From IMG/VR virus record IMGVR_UViG_3300026209_000620, positions 1 to 32,896 of that record: a stretch of 32,896 nt of DNA; one strand, 5' to 3'. Below are positions 15,535-22,478 of this stretch, piece by piece (the first letter of the stretch is position 1; the number at the start of each line of letters is the position of its first letter). Made by a program: the position numbers and the translations under genes. This DNA comes from a virus. The notes beneath the pieces were generated by a model. The model was not told where the DNA came from. It did not search any database and worked only from the letters and a program-made list of their open reading frames with translations.

Positions 15535-16924
15535 TGGATTATTTGTTTTAGGTGGGGAGTATGTTGATTTATATTATCAAATACAAGAAAAAACTAAATC
15601 TTTTATAAAAGATGTCTTTGATGGTGAAGAATTATTAACACCAACTATCTTATCACCTGAAAATACAATTCGAAGTAATTATACTAAGTCATTTTCTAAT
15701 CAGACCCAAATGGTACATAGACATTTAGATGGTTCTGAAATTGGAATGAATTCACCTACAGTATGTTATCATATGTATGCTTATTATGAAGATGATTTTG
15801 TTGATGGTAATAAGACTCATATTTTAACTGGTAAATGTAATAGGTTTGAAGAAGGAGAATTAAATGATTTGACAAGACTATTACAATTTACAGGTCAAGA
15901 AATTGTACACATAGGTAGTTATGATTATGTAGAGGATTGTTTTGCTAAATCAGTAGAATATGTAAGATCAATTTTTGAATACATGGATTTAGATTATAAA
16001 TTTGAAGGTGCTACAGACCCATTTTTTGGTAAAGATTCAAGAATTAAAAAGAGGTCACAGAGGATTCATGGTTCTAAGGTAGAATATAAATTATATTTTC
16101 CAAATGAAAAACAGTATTTACCTGTAGGTTCTTTTAATTTTGTTGGTACATCATACCATAAGAGATTTAATATAATAAACACTCAAACAGATGACCCTGC
16201 TTCTGGATGTTGGGGATGGGGATTAGAAAGACTTATGTATGCACTTGTAAGTCAAAAGGGTGAAGATGTTGTTTTTAATTATCCCGTTAAATTAGATGAT
16301 AAGAAAAGAAACGGATATAAAAATATTATAGAGAATGAGGAAGGTTGGTATAGATTGGGTAGTAGAAATTATTGGTTCGCTGAAAACAAAATGGAAAATT
16401 TTAAAGAGATTGATATAGACTTTAAAGATATAGAGTTTGAGGTTATTACTGATTTAGATTCTTTAGATAGACGTAAAGTTGAAATATTAAGGGGACTTGA
16501 GGAATTTGAAAAAGGAGTTGATTGGAATTATAATTGGACATGGAAAGACGCTGAGAGAAGAATAAAAGAAGGACATATTTTAAAAATTGCATTTCATAAT
16601 GGAATGGCAGTACAATGGGATTGGTATTTTACTAATAGTTTTATAATAAAAGACCACGATTCTTGGAGTGCCGTAGTTAATAAGTTACCTAAAGATTATC
16701 ATTATTCAGCACACTGGTATTGTCATCCAAAATATAGAAGTAGTAGAAAATATCCTACATTTATAAAAGATTTTATTTCAGCTTCATATAATTGGAGTTA
16801 TAATAATGGTTACACTACTGATGTAAATTATCAAGATGGTTGGAATTGGAAATCCATTAAGGTTGTTAAAAAAATTGGACACGTTGGTAGAAATTGGTTA
16901 GATGAGTTTGGAACTGTAAAATGA
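15515..16924 (+). CDS. Amino acid:[carrier protein] ligase-like (class II synthetase core) fused to a GNAT-like domain
   Basis: Residues 1 to about 260 resemble the atypical seryl-tRNA-synthetase relatives that charge amino acids onto carrier proteins instead of tRNA. The start GLFVLGGEYVDLYYQ, motif 2 NRFE (109-112) and motif 3 GWGLERL (234-240) are visible, and the tRNA-binding coiled coil is absent. Candidate zinc ligands are C84, E129 and C232; the spacings of 45 and 103 fit my recollection of the Bradyrhizobium enzyme. A typical NDPFFG-like segment occurs as TDPFFGKD. Residues about 300-469 look like a GNAT acyltransferase (KIAFHNGMAVQWDWY, HPKYRSSRKYPTFIK, then VKKIGHV). I preferred ATG 15515, which has AAGGA upstream, over ATG 15500. 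No carrier protein gene is in the window. The fusion suggests activation plus transfer of an amino acid. The substrate and target are unknown. Confidence 0.75.
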   Translation: MYRQVGNGLFVLGGEYVDLYYQIQEKTKSFIKDVFDGEELLTPTILSPENTIRSNYTKSFSNQTQMVHRHLDGSEIGMNSPTVCYHMYAYYEDDFVDGNKTHILTGKCNRFEEGELNDLTRLLQFTGQEIVHIGSYDYVEDCFAKSVEYVRSIFEYMDLDYKFEGATDPFFGKDSRIKKRSQRIHGSKVEYKLYFPNEKQYLPVGSFNFVGTSYHKRFNIINTQTDDPASGCWGWGLERLMYALVSQKGEDVVFNYPVKLDDKKRNGYKNIIENEEGWYRLGSRNYWFAENKMENFKEIDIDFKDIEFEVITDLDSLDRRKVEILRGLEEFEKGVDWNYNWTWKDAERRIKEGHILKIAFHNGMAVQWDWYFTNSFIIKDHDSWSAVVNKLPKDYHYSAHWYCHPKYRSSRKYPTFIKDFISASYNWSYNNGYTTDVNYQDGWNWKSIKVVKKIGHVGRNWLDEFGTVK

Positions 16925-17484
16925 AAATATTTGTATTAGGATATAATAAAACTGGTACTAAAAGTTTAGAAACGGCTATTAAGACACTTGGATATAGTGC
17001 GTTACATACTGGAGGTGGAAAATGTACTGAGGAAATTTATTATAATATGTACAATAATAGACCTATTTTACATGGTATAGATTATCAAAGTTATTTAGAT
17101 TATCCAATTTATGAACCAACTGTATTTAGTCATATTGTACACGAATATCCAGACGCAAAATATATTAGTTTAACTCGTGATTTGGATGGTTATGTAGATT
17201 CTGTTTTGAGAGATAAAGTAAAAAGATTAGAAGATGGAATTGTGGATTCTTGGAATTGGTTAGGTGTGGGAGATAAAGAAGTATTTGAAAATTATCCAGA
17301 TTATCAAAAAGAGTGGATTAAAGAACGGACATTATTTAAACATCATAGTAACATTAGTTTGTTAAAAAAGAATAATATAGAATATTTAAATATGAATATT
17401 ATTGATGATAGAGATGGTTGGGAGAAGTTATGTGGGTATTTAAGTCATTCAATACCTGAAGTTGACTTTCCAAGAGTTAAATGA
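16921..17484 (+). CDS. Sulfotransferase-family protein
   Basis: This 187-residue protein has the hallmark start FVLGYNKTGTKSLETAIKTL, the 5'-phosphosulfate loop of P-loop sulfotransferases (K10 in NKTGT). A later segment, KYISLTRDLDGYVDSVLRDK, fits the 3'-phosphate-binding strand and helix (Arg and Ser). The middle holds an HIVHEYPDAKY helix-strand pair usual for the family. It would transfer sulfate from PAPS to a hydroxyl or amine of an unknown acceptor. It overlaps the ligase gene by four bases and the oxygenase by four bases, so the three form one translation unit. No PAPS synthesis genes are seen, so PAPS would come from the host. Confidence 0.78.
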   Translation: MKIFVLGYNKTGTKSLETAIKTLGYSALHTGGGKCTEEIYYNMYNNRPILHGIDYQSYLDYPIYEPTVFSHIVHEYPDAKYISLTRDLDGYVDSVLRDKVKRLEDGIVDSWNWLGVGDKEVFENYPDYQKEWIKERTLFKHHSNISLLKKNNIEYLNMNIIDDRDGWEKLCGYLSHSIPEVDFPRVK

Positions 17485-18032
17485 TGGATAATATAGTACT
17501 TAACCAAGTTTTTTCTGAATCAGAGTGTAAGAAAATAATTGATTCTAAGGGTGAGTTTATAAAGTCACCTCAAGAAATGAATGATAAAAAATATAATATT
17601 ATACCTGATGAGTCTAATTATACTTTTGGACATACTAACTTTCCTTATTGGCATTTAGAAATTTCAGATGAAAATGAGTGGTTTTTTGAGAAGGTGAGAG
17701 AATGTATAGATATGGTAAATATGAAATTTTTTAAGTTTGAAAATCAAGGTTTATGGAATTCTGGAATAAAAGAATATTCTAATGGAAATGGTTGTTCTTG
17801 GCATTTTGATGATATGAGTCGAGGAAAAAGATTAGGAATTTCAATTTTATTAAATAAACCAGAGAAAGGTGGGGAATTTGAAATTTTTAATGGAGAGAAA
17901 ACAACTATAGATTTAAAGGTTGGTGAGGCAGTAATATTTCCAGCCTTCATTTTTCATAGAATTAAACCAGTATTTAAGGGAACACGTACTTCTTTAGTAA
18001 GTTGGACGTATAGTAATCCGATTAATTTTTAA
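17481..18032 (+). CDS. 2-oxoglutarate/Fe(II)-dependent oxygenase (prolyl-hydroxylase-like)
   Basis: This is a 183-residue double-stranded beta-helix oxygenase. The metal ligands are H108 and D110 in CSWHFDD and H159 in FIFHRIKP; R169 in KGTRTSLVSW is placed to bind 2-oxoglutarate. GGEFEIF and VGEAVIFPAF are the usual strands of the 2OG-FeII_Oxy (prolyl 4-hydroxylase-like) group. It probably hydroxylates a peptide, sugar or base that is also handled by the upstream sulfotransferase and ligase. The gene starts at ATG 17481, overlapping the preceding TGA. An in-frame ATG at 17484 is equally possible. It ends the accessory cluster before a probable virion gene. Confidence 0.85.
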   Translation: MMDNIVLNQVFSESECKKIIDSKGEFIKSPQEMNDKKYNIIPDESNYTFGHTNFPYWHLEISDENEWFFEKVRECIDMVNMKFFKFENQGLWNSGIKEYSNGNGCSWHFDDMSRGKRLGISILLNKPEKGGEFEIFNGEKTTIDLKVGEAVIFPAFIFHRIKPVFKGTRTSLVSWTYSNPINF

Positions 18033-18039
18033 GGGTATG

Positions 18040-18049
18040 ATATTTATTA
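18040..18049. promoter_or_regulatory. ATATTTATTA junction motif, copy 2
   Basis: ATATTTATTA occurs 7 bases after the oxygenase stop and 20 bases before the ATG of the probable virion protein. In T4-like phages such genes usually have a late promoter here. This is the best-placed of the three copies for such a role, but no TATAAATA is present on the plus strand. Confidence 0.25.
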
Positions 18050-18069
18050 AGGACAAGTAGGAATAAAAA

Positions 18070-19542
18070 ATGGCAATATTTGATTACAATACATATAGTT
18101 CTTCGTTGAAAACATCTTCACACGTCATAGGAGATGCTTTAGCTACTGGTTCTTATGGATATTATGGATCGGTGGACGGACAATCTCAGATAACCAATGT
18201 GGGTGAGATTGTTACTATGGATTTCACTCCATCTTCAGGTTCACTCTATTTAACTGAAATAAACGCAGATGTTGGATTATGGAATCAACAAGCAATAGCT
18301 CAAACAGGATTTGATTTTGATGCACTATCTTCATTTGTCTCTACATCTAAATATGAAAAGATTCATTATGTGTTTTCTTCTTACGATAGTGGTTCAGCAA
18401 CACCAGGAGATTATTGGATAACTTGTGCAAGTCAGAGTGCAGCTGACCATAATTTAGGATATGAATCAACTTGGGTACAACCAAAATCAACAAATTCTAC
18501 TATTTTACAGTTATCAATGCCATCTGGTAGTAATTCAGGGTCATTCTATGTAGTTAACTGTCCATTGAGGGATAGTGGTTTAATTGATATTACACGAAAC
18601 AAAATTAATTTTAGAAATTGGTTTACGAGTCAAAGTGTTAACATGACGAACAATGGTGTACAAATGCCAACTACAACTGGTTCTTATAATGTAAACGCAA
18701 ATGGGGATAATTGGCCTGATGTGGTTGTCAAAGACCCATCATTGGATGCTGGACATGGTTTAAGTTTTTATAATGTTACTAATTCTACTTTACCTACCAT
18801 AACTGGTAGTTCTTATCATGAATCATTTGTGACTCCAGATGTTGATTCTAATGGGTATCCATGTATTTTAAAAGGAAGTGTGTTGGTACATTGTAGTGGT
18901 TCTACTTGGTTAAGACCAACTGATAGTTTACCATATTGGTATTATAATGATAAATACACTACTTCAGGTTCAACTCAATGGGAATTCAAACCAACTCAGT
19001 TTGTTGGAAACTTTGGAGCTGGTACTAAAATAGCTATGAGTGATGGAAATTATACAAATATAGAAAGTGTAACTTCAGGTTCGTCAGTAAAATGTGGTAG
19101 AGTGAGTAATGAATTTTCAGGTAAAGTATATGTTACATTATCACAAGATGATAGACTTGATTCGGGACTTGATGAATCGTGGAGAAGTTGGGAATCTTCA
19201 AGTATTTCAGATTTAGATGTCACTACATCTAATGTAATAAGTACTCAAACTTTTGGATATACAAAATGGTGTAAGATTAATAATTCTTTAGAGGTTTCAT
19301 TATTTCAACATCTATTTATAAAAGATGATAACAATGTTTATCGTTTTTGTGAACCAAGACATATCAAAACTGGTTACAAATTAATTAATCCAGGTAAAGC
19401 AGAAGTAAATGTAGATTCTATTGTGATAGAAAGTGGTTCTGTTAAAGCTTTTTATGGATTAGATTTAGAAGAACAAAGTACATATTTTACTTCTGAAAGT
19501 TTAGCAGTAAACTTTTATACTAGTCCACCAACAATTGGATAG
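18070..19542 (+). CDS. Probable virion protein with degenerate Hint (intein-like) domain
   Basis: This is a 490-residue protein rich in Ser, Thr, Gly and Asn, like phage tail or fibre proteins. Residues 1 to about 310 are beta-rich and unrecognised. Residues about 314-481 have the layout of a Hint (hedgehog/intein) domain: NFGAGTKIAMSDGNYTNIES at the start (normally C-F-x-x-G-T-x-I...DG...I), then QHLFIKDDNNVYRF, HIKTGYKLI, and FYGLDLEEQSTYFTSES followed by LAVN. The first catalytic Cys is replaced by Asn314, and the usual His before the terminal Asn481 is Val480, so splicing or cleavage is probably lost. The ATG follows AGGACAAGTAGGA. A gp62-like gene comes next, so its placement among replication genes is odd. 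The structural role is inferred from composition. Confidence 0.6.
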   Translation: MAIFDYNTYSSSLKTSSHVIGDALATGSYGYYGSVDGQSQITNVGEIVTMDFTPSSGSLYLTEINADVGLWNQQAIAQTGFDFDALSSFVSTSKYEKIHYVFSSYDSGSATPGDYWITCASQSAADHNLGYESTWVQPKSTNSTILQLSMPSGSNSGSFYVVNCPLRDSGLIDITRNKINFRNWFTSQSVNMTNNGVQMPTTTGSYNVNANGDNWPDVVVKDPSLDAGHGLSFYNVTNSTLPTITGSSYHESFVTPDVDSNGYPCILKGSVLVHCSGSTWLRPTDSLPYWYYNDKYTTSGSTQWEFKPTQFVGNFGAGTKIAMSDGNYTNIESVTSGSSVKCGRVSNEFSGKVYVTLSQDDRLDSGLDESWRSWESSSISDLDVTTSNVISTQTFGYTKWCKINNSLEVSLFQHLFIKDDNNVYRFCEPRHIKTGYKLINPGKAEVNVDSIVIESGSVKAFYGLDLEEQSTYFTSESLAVNFYTSPPTIG

Positions 19543-19565
19543 TTGTAAAATTAATTGAGGTTTTT

Positions 19566-19991
19566 TTGAAAGTTAAATCACTATTTGATCATATAAGACA
19601 AACAACAGCAGTACAAAACCCAAAATATTGGGAAACCTTAACAGATTCAGATAAGAAAACTTGGTCTAATTATATGGTTAATCGTTTTCTATCTATGAAG
19701 ATGGAGTGGACTGATTTTGTTAATGAAATACAGAAATTAAAGCTTGACTCATATAGTCTTTATGTTGTATATTCTAATACATTACCGAAGGGTAAACAGT
19801 ATTTAAAATATATTAAGGGAAAAAAGGACAATATATATAACAAACAAGTCGTTCAGAAAATCGCTGAATATTTTAAATGTAGTGAAAAAGAATCAATAAC
19901 ATACATTTCTCTTTTACCTAAAAAGGAAATTAGAGAGATTATTTCAAAGTATGGTTATACTGACAAAGAATTAAAACAAATGGGAATATAA
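19566..19991 (+). CDS. 62: Clamp loader small subunit, T4 gp62-like
   Basis: This 141-residue protein resembles gp62, the non-ATPase subunit that completes the gp44/62 clamp loader. Matching features by eye are KKTWSNYMVNRFLSM near the start, the central LPKGKQYLKYIKGK (T4: VPRGKRYGKW-type), and the helical segment VVQKIAEYFKCSEKESITYI with a following LLPKKEI. T4 gp62 is longer (187), while marine relatives are nearer this size. The start is TTG at 19566 with GAGG upstream. It lies 6.2 kb from the gp44-like gene, separated by the accessory cluster, whereas in T4 the two are adjacent. The assignment is weaker than for the ATPase because the family diverges strongly. Confidence 0.68.
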   Translation: MKVKSLFDHIRQTTAVQNPKYWETLTDSDKKTWSNYMVNRFLSMKMEWTDFVNEIQKLKLDSYSLYVVYSNTLPKGKQYLKYIKGKKDNIYNKQVVQKIAEYFKCSEKESITYISLLPKKEIREIISKYGYTDKELKQMGI

Positions 19992-19992
19992 A

Positions 19993-20418
19993 ATGAAAGT
20001 TATAAAAGAATCTAAAAGACTCGAAGAATATGCTGAGGATATAGATGAACAAGCACACGCACAAGGTCGTGAGAGTAGTTATGATATTATAAAACAAATG
20101 GAAAAAGAATGGCCTAAAATGACTACTGAGTTCAAAAAGATACAACGAGAACAATATGAATTGTTCTTACACAAACAACACGACTATGGACCAGGTAATA
20201 TTAGTGTTGGAACACAATTACAAACACCAGAAGAAGTTCATCTATCTTTAACAGGATTATGGTTTAGGATGAATGATAAGATTCAGAGATTAAAGAATCT
20301 TTTAATGAGTGGTAAACAAAATGCAGTCGAAGGTGAAACTGTAGAAGATGCGTATCTTGATGTATCTAATTATGGAATTATGGCTACGATAGTCGGTAGA
20401 GGAAAATGGGGAAAATAA
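19993..20418 (+). CDS. DUF1599 / nucleotide-modification-associated (Nmad1-like) protein
   Basis: This 141-residue protein has the DUF1599 pattern: FLHKQHDYGPGNIS, then LWFRMNDKIQRLKNLL, GETVEDAYLDVSNYGIMATI at the end. The conserved Asp/Arg/Lys and the terminal helix with D..NY are characteristic of this all-helical, MazG-like family, which has been linked by comparative genomics to phage base-modification systems. It could bind or hydrolyse a modified nucleotide. The first 60 residues are charged and helical. It starts one base after the gp62-like stop, and its stop overlaps the next small gene, so it is part of the same operon. Confidence 0.8.
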   Translation: MKVIKESKRLEEYAEDIDEQAHAQGRESSYDIIKQMEKEWPKMTTEFKKIQREQYELFLHKQHDYGPGNISVGTQLQTPEEVHLSLTGLWFRMNDKIQRLKNLLMSGKQNAVEGETVEDAYLDVSNYGIMATIVGRGKWGK

Positions 20419-20537
20419 TGTATAGGTATGATTGTGACGTAGGATTCTATGAATCAGAATCTTATGTAGGATTGATGTGGGAAATATTGAAACATCGAAC
20501 TTGGCATTTATTTACACACGGAAAGTGGATGGATTAG
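20418..20537 (+). CDS. Small protein (39 aa), function unknown
   Basis: A short frame starts at an ATG that shares its A with the preceding TAA, and runs 39 codons to TAG, one base before the TTG start of the nuclease gene. It exactly fills what would otherwise be the only gap here. The product (MYRYDCDVGFYESESYVGLM, then WEILKHRTWHLFTHGKW) is rich in aromatic residues and has no signal peptide or motif I recognise. The tight overlaps on both sides are the main support that it is real. Confidence 0.5.
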   Translation: MYRYDCDVGFYESESYVGLMWEILKHRTWHLFTHGKWMD

Positions 20538-20538
20538 T

Positions 20539-21405
20539 TTGGAAAAACCTTTAAGGGTAAGTTACTCTCAATATTCTATGTGGTCACAATGTCCTCATAG
20601 ATGGAAATTAAATTATATAGATAGACTATCAACTTTTACAGATAGTATTCATACTTTATTTGGTACTGCGATGCATGAAGTTATTCAAACGTGGGTTGAA
20701 ACCATATATGAAAAAACTGCAAAGGCGGCTAATGAACTTGATTTAGATACTATGTTATTGACAAAGTTGAAGACTATTTATAGAGAGAAGATGAGTAGAG
20801 AAGGTGCAGAACATTTTACTACACCTGAACAACTTGCTGAGTTTTGGGAAGATGGAAAAGCTATATTAGATTTCTTAAAGAAACGGAGAGGTGAATATTT
20901 TTCTAAGAAGGGATATAAGTTATTAGGTATAGAGACAGAATTAAAATACCCTTTAACTGATGGTATTAATTTTATAGGTTTTATAGATTTGGTATTAGGT
21001 GATGAAATATCAGGTGAAATTAAAATTATAGATATCAAAACTTCTACTATGGGTTGGAATAAGTGGATGAAAGCTGATAAGAATAAAACAGACCAATTGT
21101 TATTGTATAAACAATTTTATTCAAAACAAATGGATGTACCGTTGGATAAAATTAAAGTAGAATATTTTATTGTAAAACGTAGATTGTATGAAAATTTAGA
21201 TTTTCCACAAAAGAGAGTACAGTCATTTATACCAGCAAATGGTACTCCGTCTATTAATAAAGTAGTTAAGAATTTATCCAATTTTTTAGAAGATGGATTT
21301 GAAAATAATGATTATAAACTTAAAGAATATTTTAAAAATAAAAGTCAAAAGACTTGTAAGTGGTGTGAATTTAAGAATACAGAACACTGTGATGCTTGGG
21401 GTTAA
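20539..21405 (+). CDS. PD-(D/E)XK nuclease, Cas4/RecB-like with Fe-S cysteines
   Basis: This is a 288-residue nuclease of the RecB/Cas4 type. It has SYSQYSMWSQCPHRWKL near the start (C18), H46 in FGTAMHEV, the metal-binding D150 in GFIDLVLGD, and D165/K167 in IIDIKTST. The C-terminal cysteines C273, C276 and C284 (CKWCEFKNTEHC) together with C18 make a four-cysteine Fe-S site as in Cas4 and AddB. In phages such proteins act as recombination or DNA-processing exonucleases. The start is TTG at 20539, right after the small gene. No CRISPR genes or repeats are nearby, so it is not part of a CRISPR locus. Confidence 0.9.
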   Translation: MEKPLRVSYSQYSMWSQCPHRWKLNYIDRLSTFTDSIHTLFGTAMHEVIQTWVETIYEKTAKAANELDLDTMLLTKLKTIYREKMSREGAEHFTTPEQLAEFWEDGKAILDFLKKRRGEYFSKKGYKLLGIETELKYPLTDGINFIGFIDLVLGDEISGEIKIIDIKTSTMGWNKWMKADKNKTDQLLLYKQFYSKQMDVPLDKIKVEYFIVKRRLYENLDFPQKRVQSFIPANGTPSINKVVKNLSNFLEDGFENNDYKLKEYFKNKSQKTCKWCEFKNTEHCDAWG

Positions 21406-21408
21406 AAC

Positions 21409-21825
21409 ATGAAAATAATTAATATAAGATTTTATTTACCAGATTTTTTAAAAGTACAAGAAAAAATAGAAATACCTCTTGATAACCTTTATCAAAATAG
21501 TAAACAACCAATGATTTTATATTTTTGGAAAGATGAAAAATTTACTGAAAGTGATTTAAAATCTTTGAGAGCATTTATGGATAAATGGGAACAGAAAAAA
21601 CATTTTAAAACAATTATAAAAAATTCGTGGTTTGACCATCCAAGAGAATTTATATGGTTTGATTTTTTCCCTACATTAAGTAAACATAAACCTAAGTGGT
21701 TTAGATTTGGTTACAATTATCATTCATCTGATAGTTTATTGAAAGGTATGACATTTCTTAGAGATATTTTAGATTTTACTACCAATTCTACTTTTGTGAA
21801 GAAACAAAAAAGGAATGATGGTTAA
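21409..21825 (+). CDS. Hypothetical protein (138 aa)
   Basis: I do not recognise this protein. It is 138 residues, rich in Lys, Phe and Trp, with a strand-like start (MKIINIRFYLPDFL), a central WKDEKFTESDLKSLRAFMDKW helix region, and an aromatic segment KWFRFGYNYHSSDSLL. It has no signal peptide or transmembrane helix. It starts three bases after the nuclease stop, and its last base overlaps the next ATG, so it belongs to the same operon as the nuclease and the SLOG protein. Confidence 0.65.
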   Translation: MKIINIRFYLPDFLKVQEKIEIPLDNLYQNSKQPMILYFWKDEKFTESDLKSLRAFMDKWEQKKHFKTIIKNSWFDHPREFIWFDFFPTLSKHKPKWFRFGYNYHSSDSLLKGMTFLRDILDFTTNSTFVKKQKRNDG

Positions 21826-22226
21826 TGAAAGTAGGTATTGTAGGTAGTAGGGAGTATGAGAATAAGTTAAAAATGAAAGAGTTTATCTTTAAATTAAAAG
21901 AAAAGTTTGGAGATGAATTAGAGATAGTGAGTGGTGGTCAAAAGAATGGAGCAGATGGTCACGCGAAGAAAATATCAAATGAATTAGAAATTCATTATGT
22001 AGAATTTCCACCAGCACATTATCCACATAATCAATATTGTAAGTTACCACCAAGTAGATATGGTAAACAGTATTATGTGGGAAATTTCTTTGCGAGAAAT
22101 ACTCAAATAGCGGAGTATAGTGATATGGTTGTAGGTTTTATTCCAGAGGGAGTTAAGTCAAATGGTACAAGACATACTTTAGGTGAGGCAGAAAAATTAA
22201 ATAAAAAAGTTTTGATAATAAATTAA
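21825..22226 (+). CDS. SLOG-domain protein (YspA/DUF2493-like)
   Basis: This 133-residue protein has a Rossmann-like SLOG fold: the start KVGIVGSREYENK, the nucleotide-binding loop IVSGGQKNGADGHAKKI, and the end VVGFIPEGVKSNGTRHTLGE with KKVLIIN. SLOG proteins bind or process nucleotides and nucleotide-derived ligands, and the YspA/DUF2493 branch is frequent in phages. The GSR...SGG...GAD signature is intact. It overlaps the preceding gene by one base. A role in sensing or cleaving a nucleotide signal is plausible, but the ligand is unknown. Confidence 0.82.
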   Translation: MKVGIVGSREYENKLKMKEFIFKLKEKFGDELEIVSGGQKNGADGHAKKISNELEIHYVEFPPAHYPHNQYCKLPPSRYGKQYYVGNFFARNTQIAEYSDMVVGFIPEGVKSNGTRHTLGEAEKLNKKVLIIN

Positions 22227-22228
22227 TA

Positions 22229-22251
22229 TGATATATATTTATATATGAATA
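22229..22251 (+). promoter_or_regulatory. Element matching 11633-11655, before the RHH/glycosyltransferase genes
   Basis: This 23-base AT-rich element differs from the one before the clamp gene at only two positions (11 and 19 of the alignment). It lies in the 41-base gap between the SLOG gene and the ribbon-helix-helix gene, 16 bases before the ATG. One of the two mismatches breaks the perfect dyad seen at 11632. Confidence 0.42.
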
Positions 22252-22267
22252 TATTAGAAGTTAGGTT

Positions 22268-22462
22268 ATGGATAAGTTAAAATTAACATCAGTAAAAATT
22301 CTTGAAAGTTTGTACTTACAATTCAAAAAGAGTTGTTTGGACGATGATTTTACATTACAAAAATTCGTCAATAGGTCGTTAGATTTGTATAGCAATGATG
22401 AAACTTTTAGGAAAAAAGTTTTAAAATATGATAAATTAGAACAATCTGGTTCTATGATATAA
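22268..22462 (+). CDS. Small ribbon-helix-helix-like protein (64 aa)
   Basis: This 64-residue protein begins KLTSVKILESLYLQFKKSCL, continues TLQKFVNRSLDLYSNDETF and ends SGSMI. The strand-helix-helix pattern and the TLQKFVNRSL helix resemble ribbon-helix-helix DNA-binding proteins, and near-identical small proteins are common in marine T4-like phages. The ATG follows a weak AGTTAGG. A shared promoter-like element lies just upstream, so it could regulate that site or head the glycosyltransferase operon. Function is not established. Confidence 0.65.
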   Translation: MDKLKLTSVKILESLYLQFKKSCLDDDFTLQKFVNRSLDLYSNDETFRKKVLKYDKLEQSGSMI

Positions 22463-22478
22463 TAACAAAGAGGGTTAA

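Noticed and set aside
20539-21405. Cas4 and hence a CRISPR locus
   Set aside because: No repeat-spacer array or other Cas gene is present. RecB/Cas4-type nucleases with Fe-S cysteines are common as solitary phage genes.
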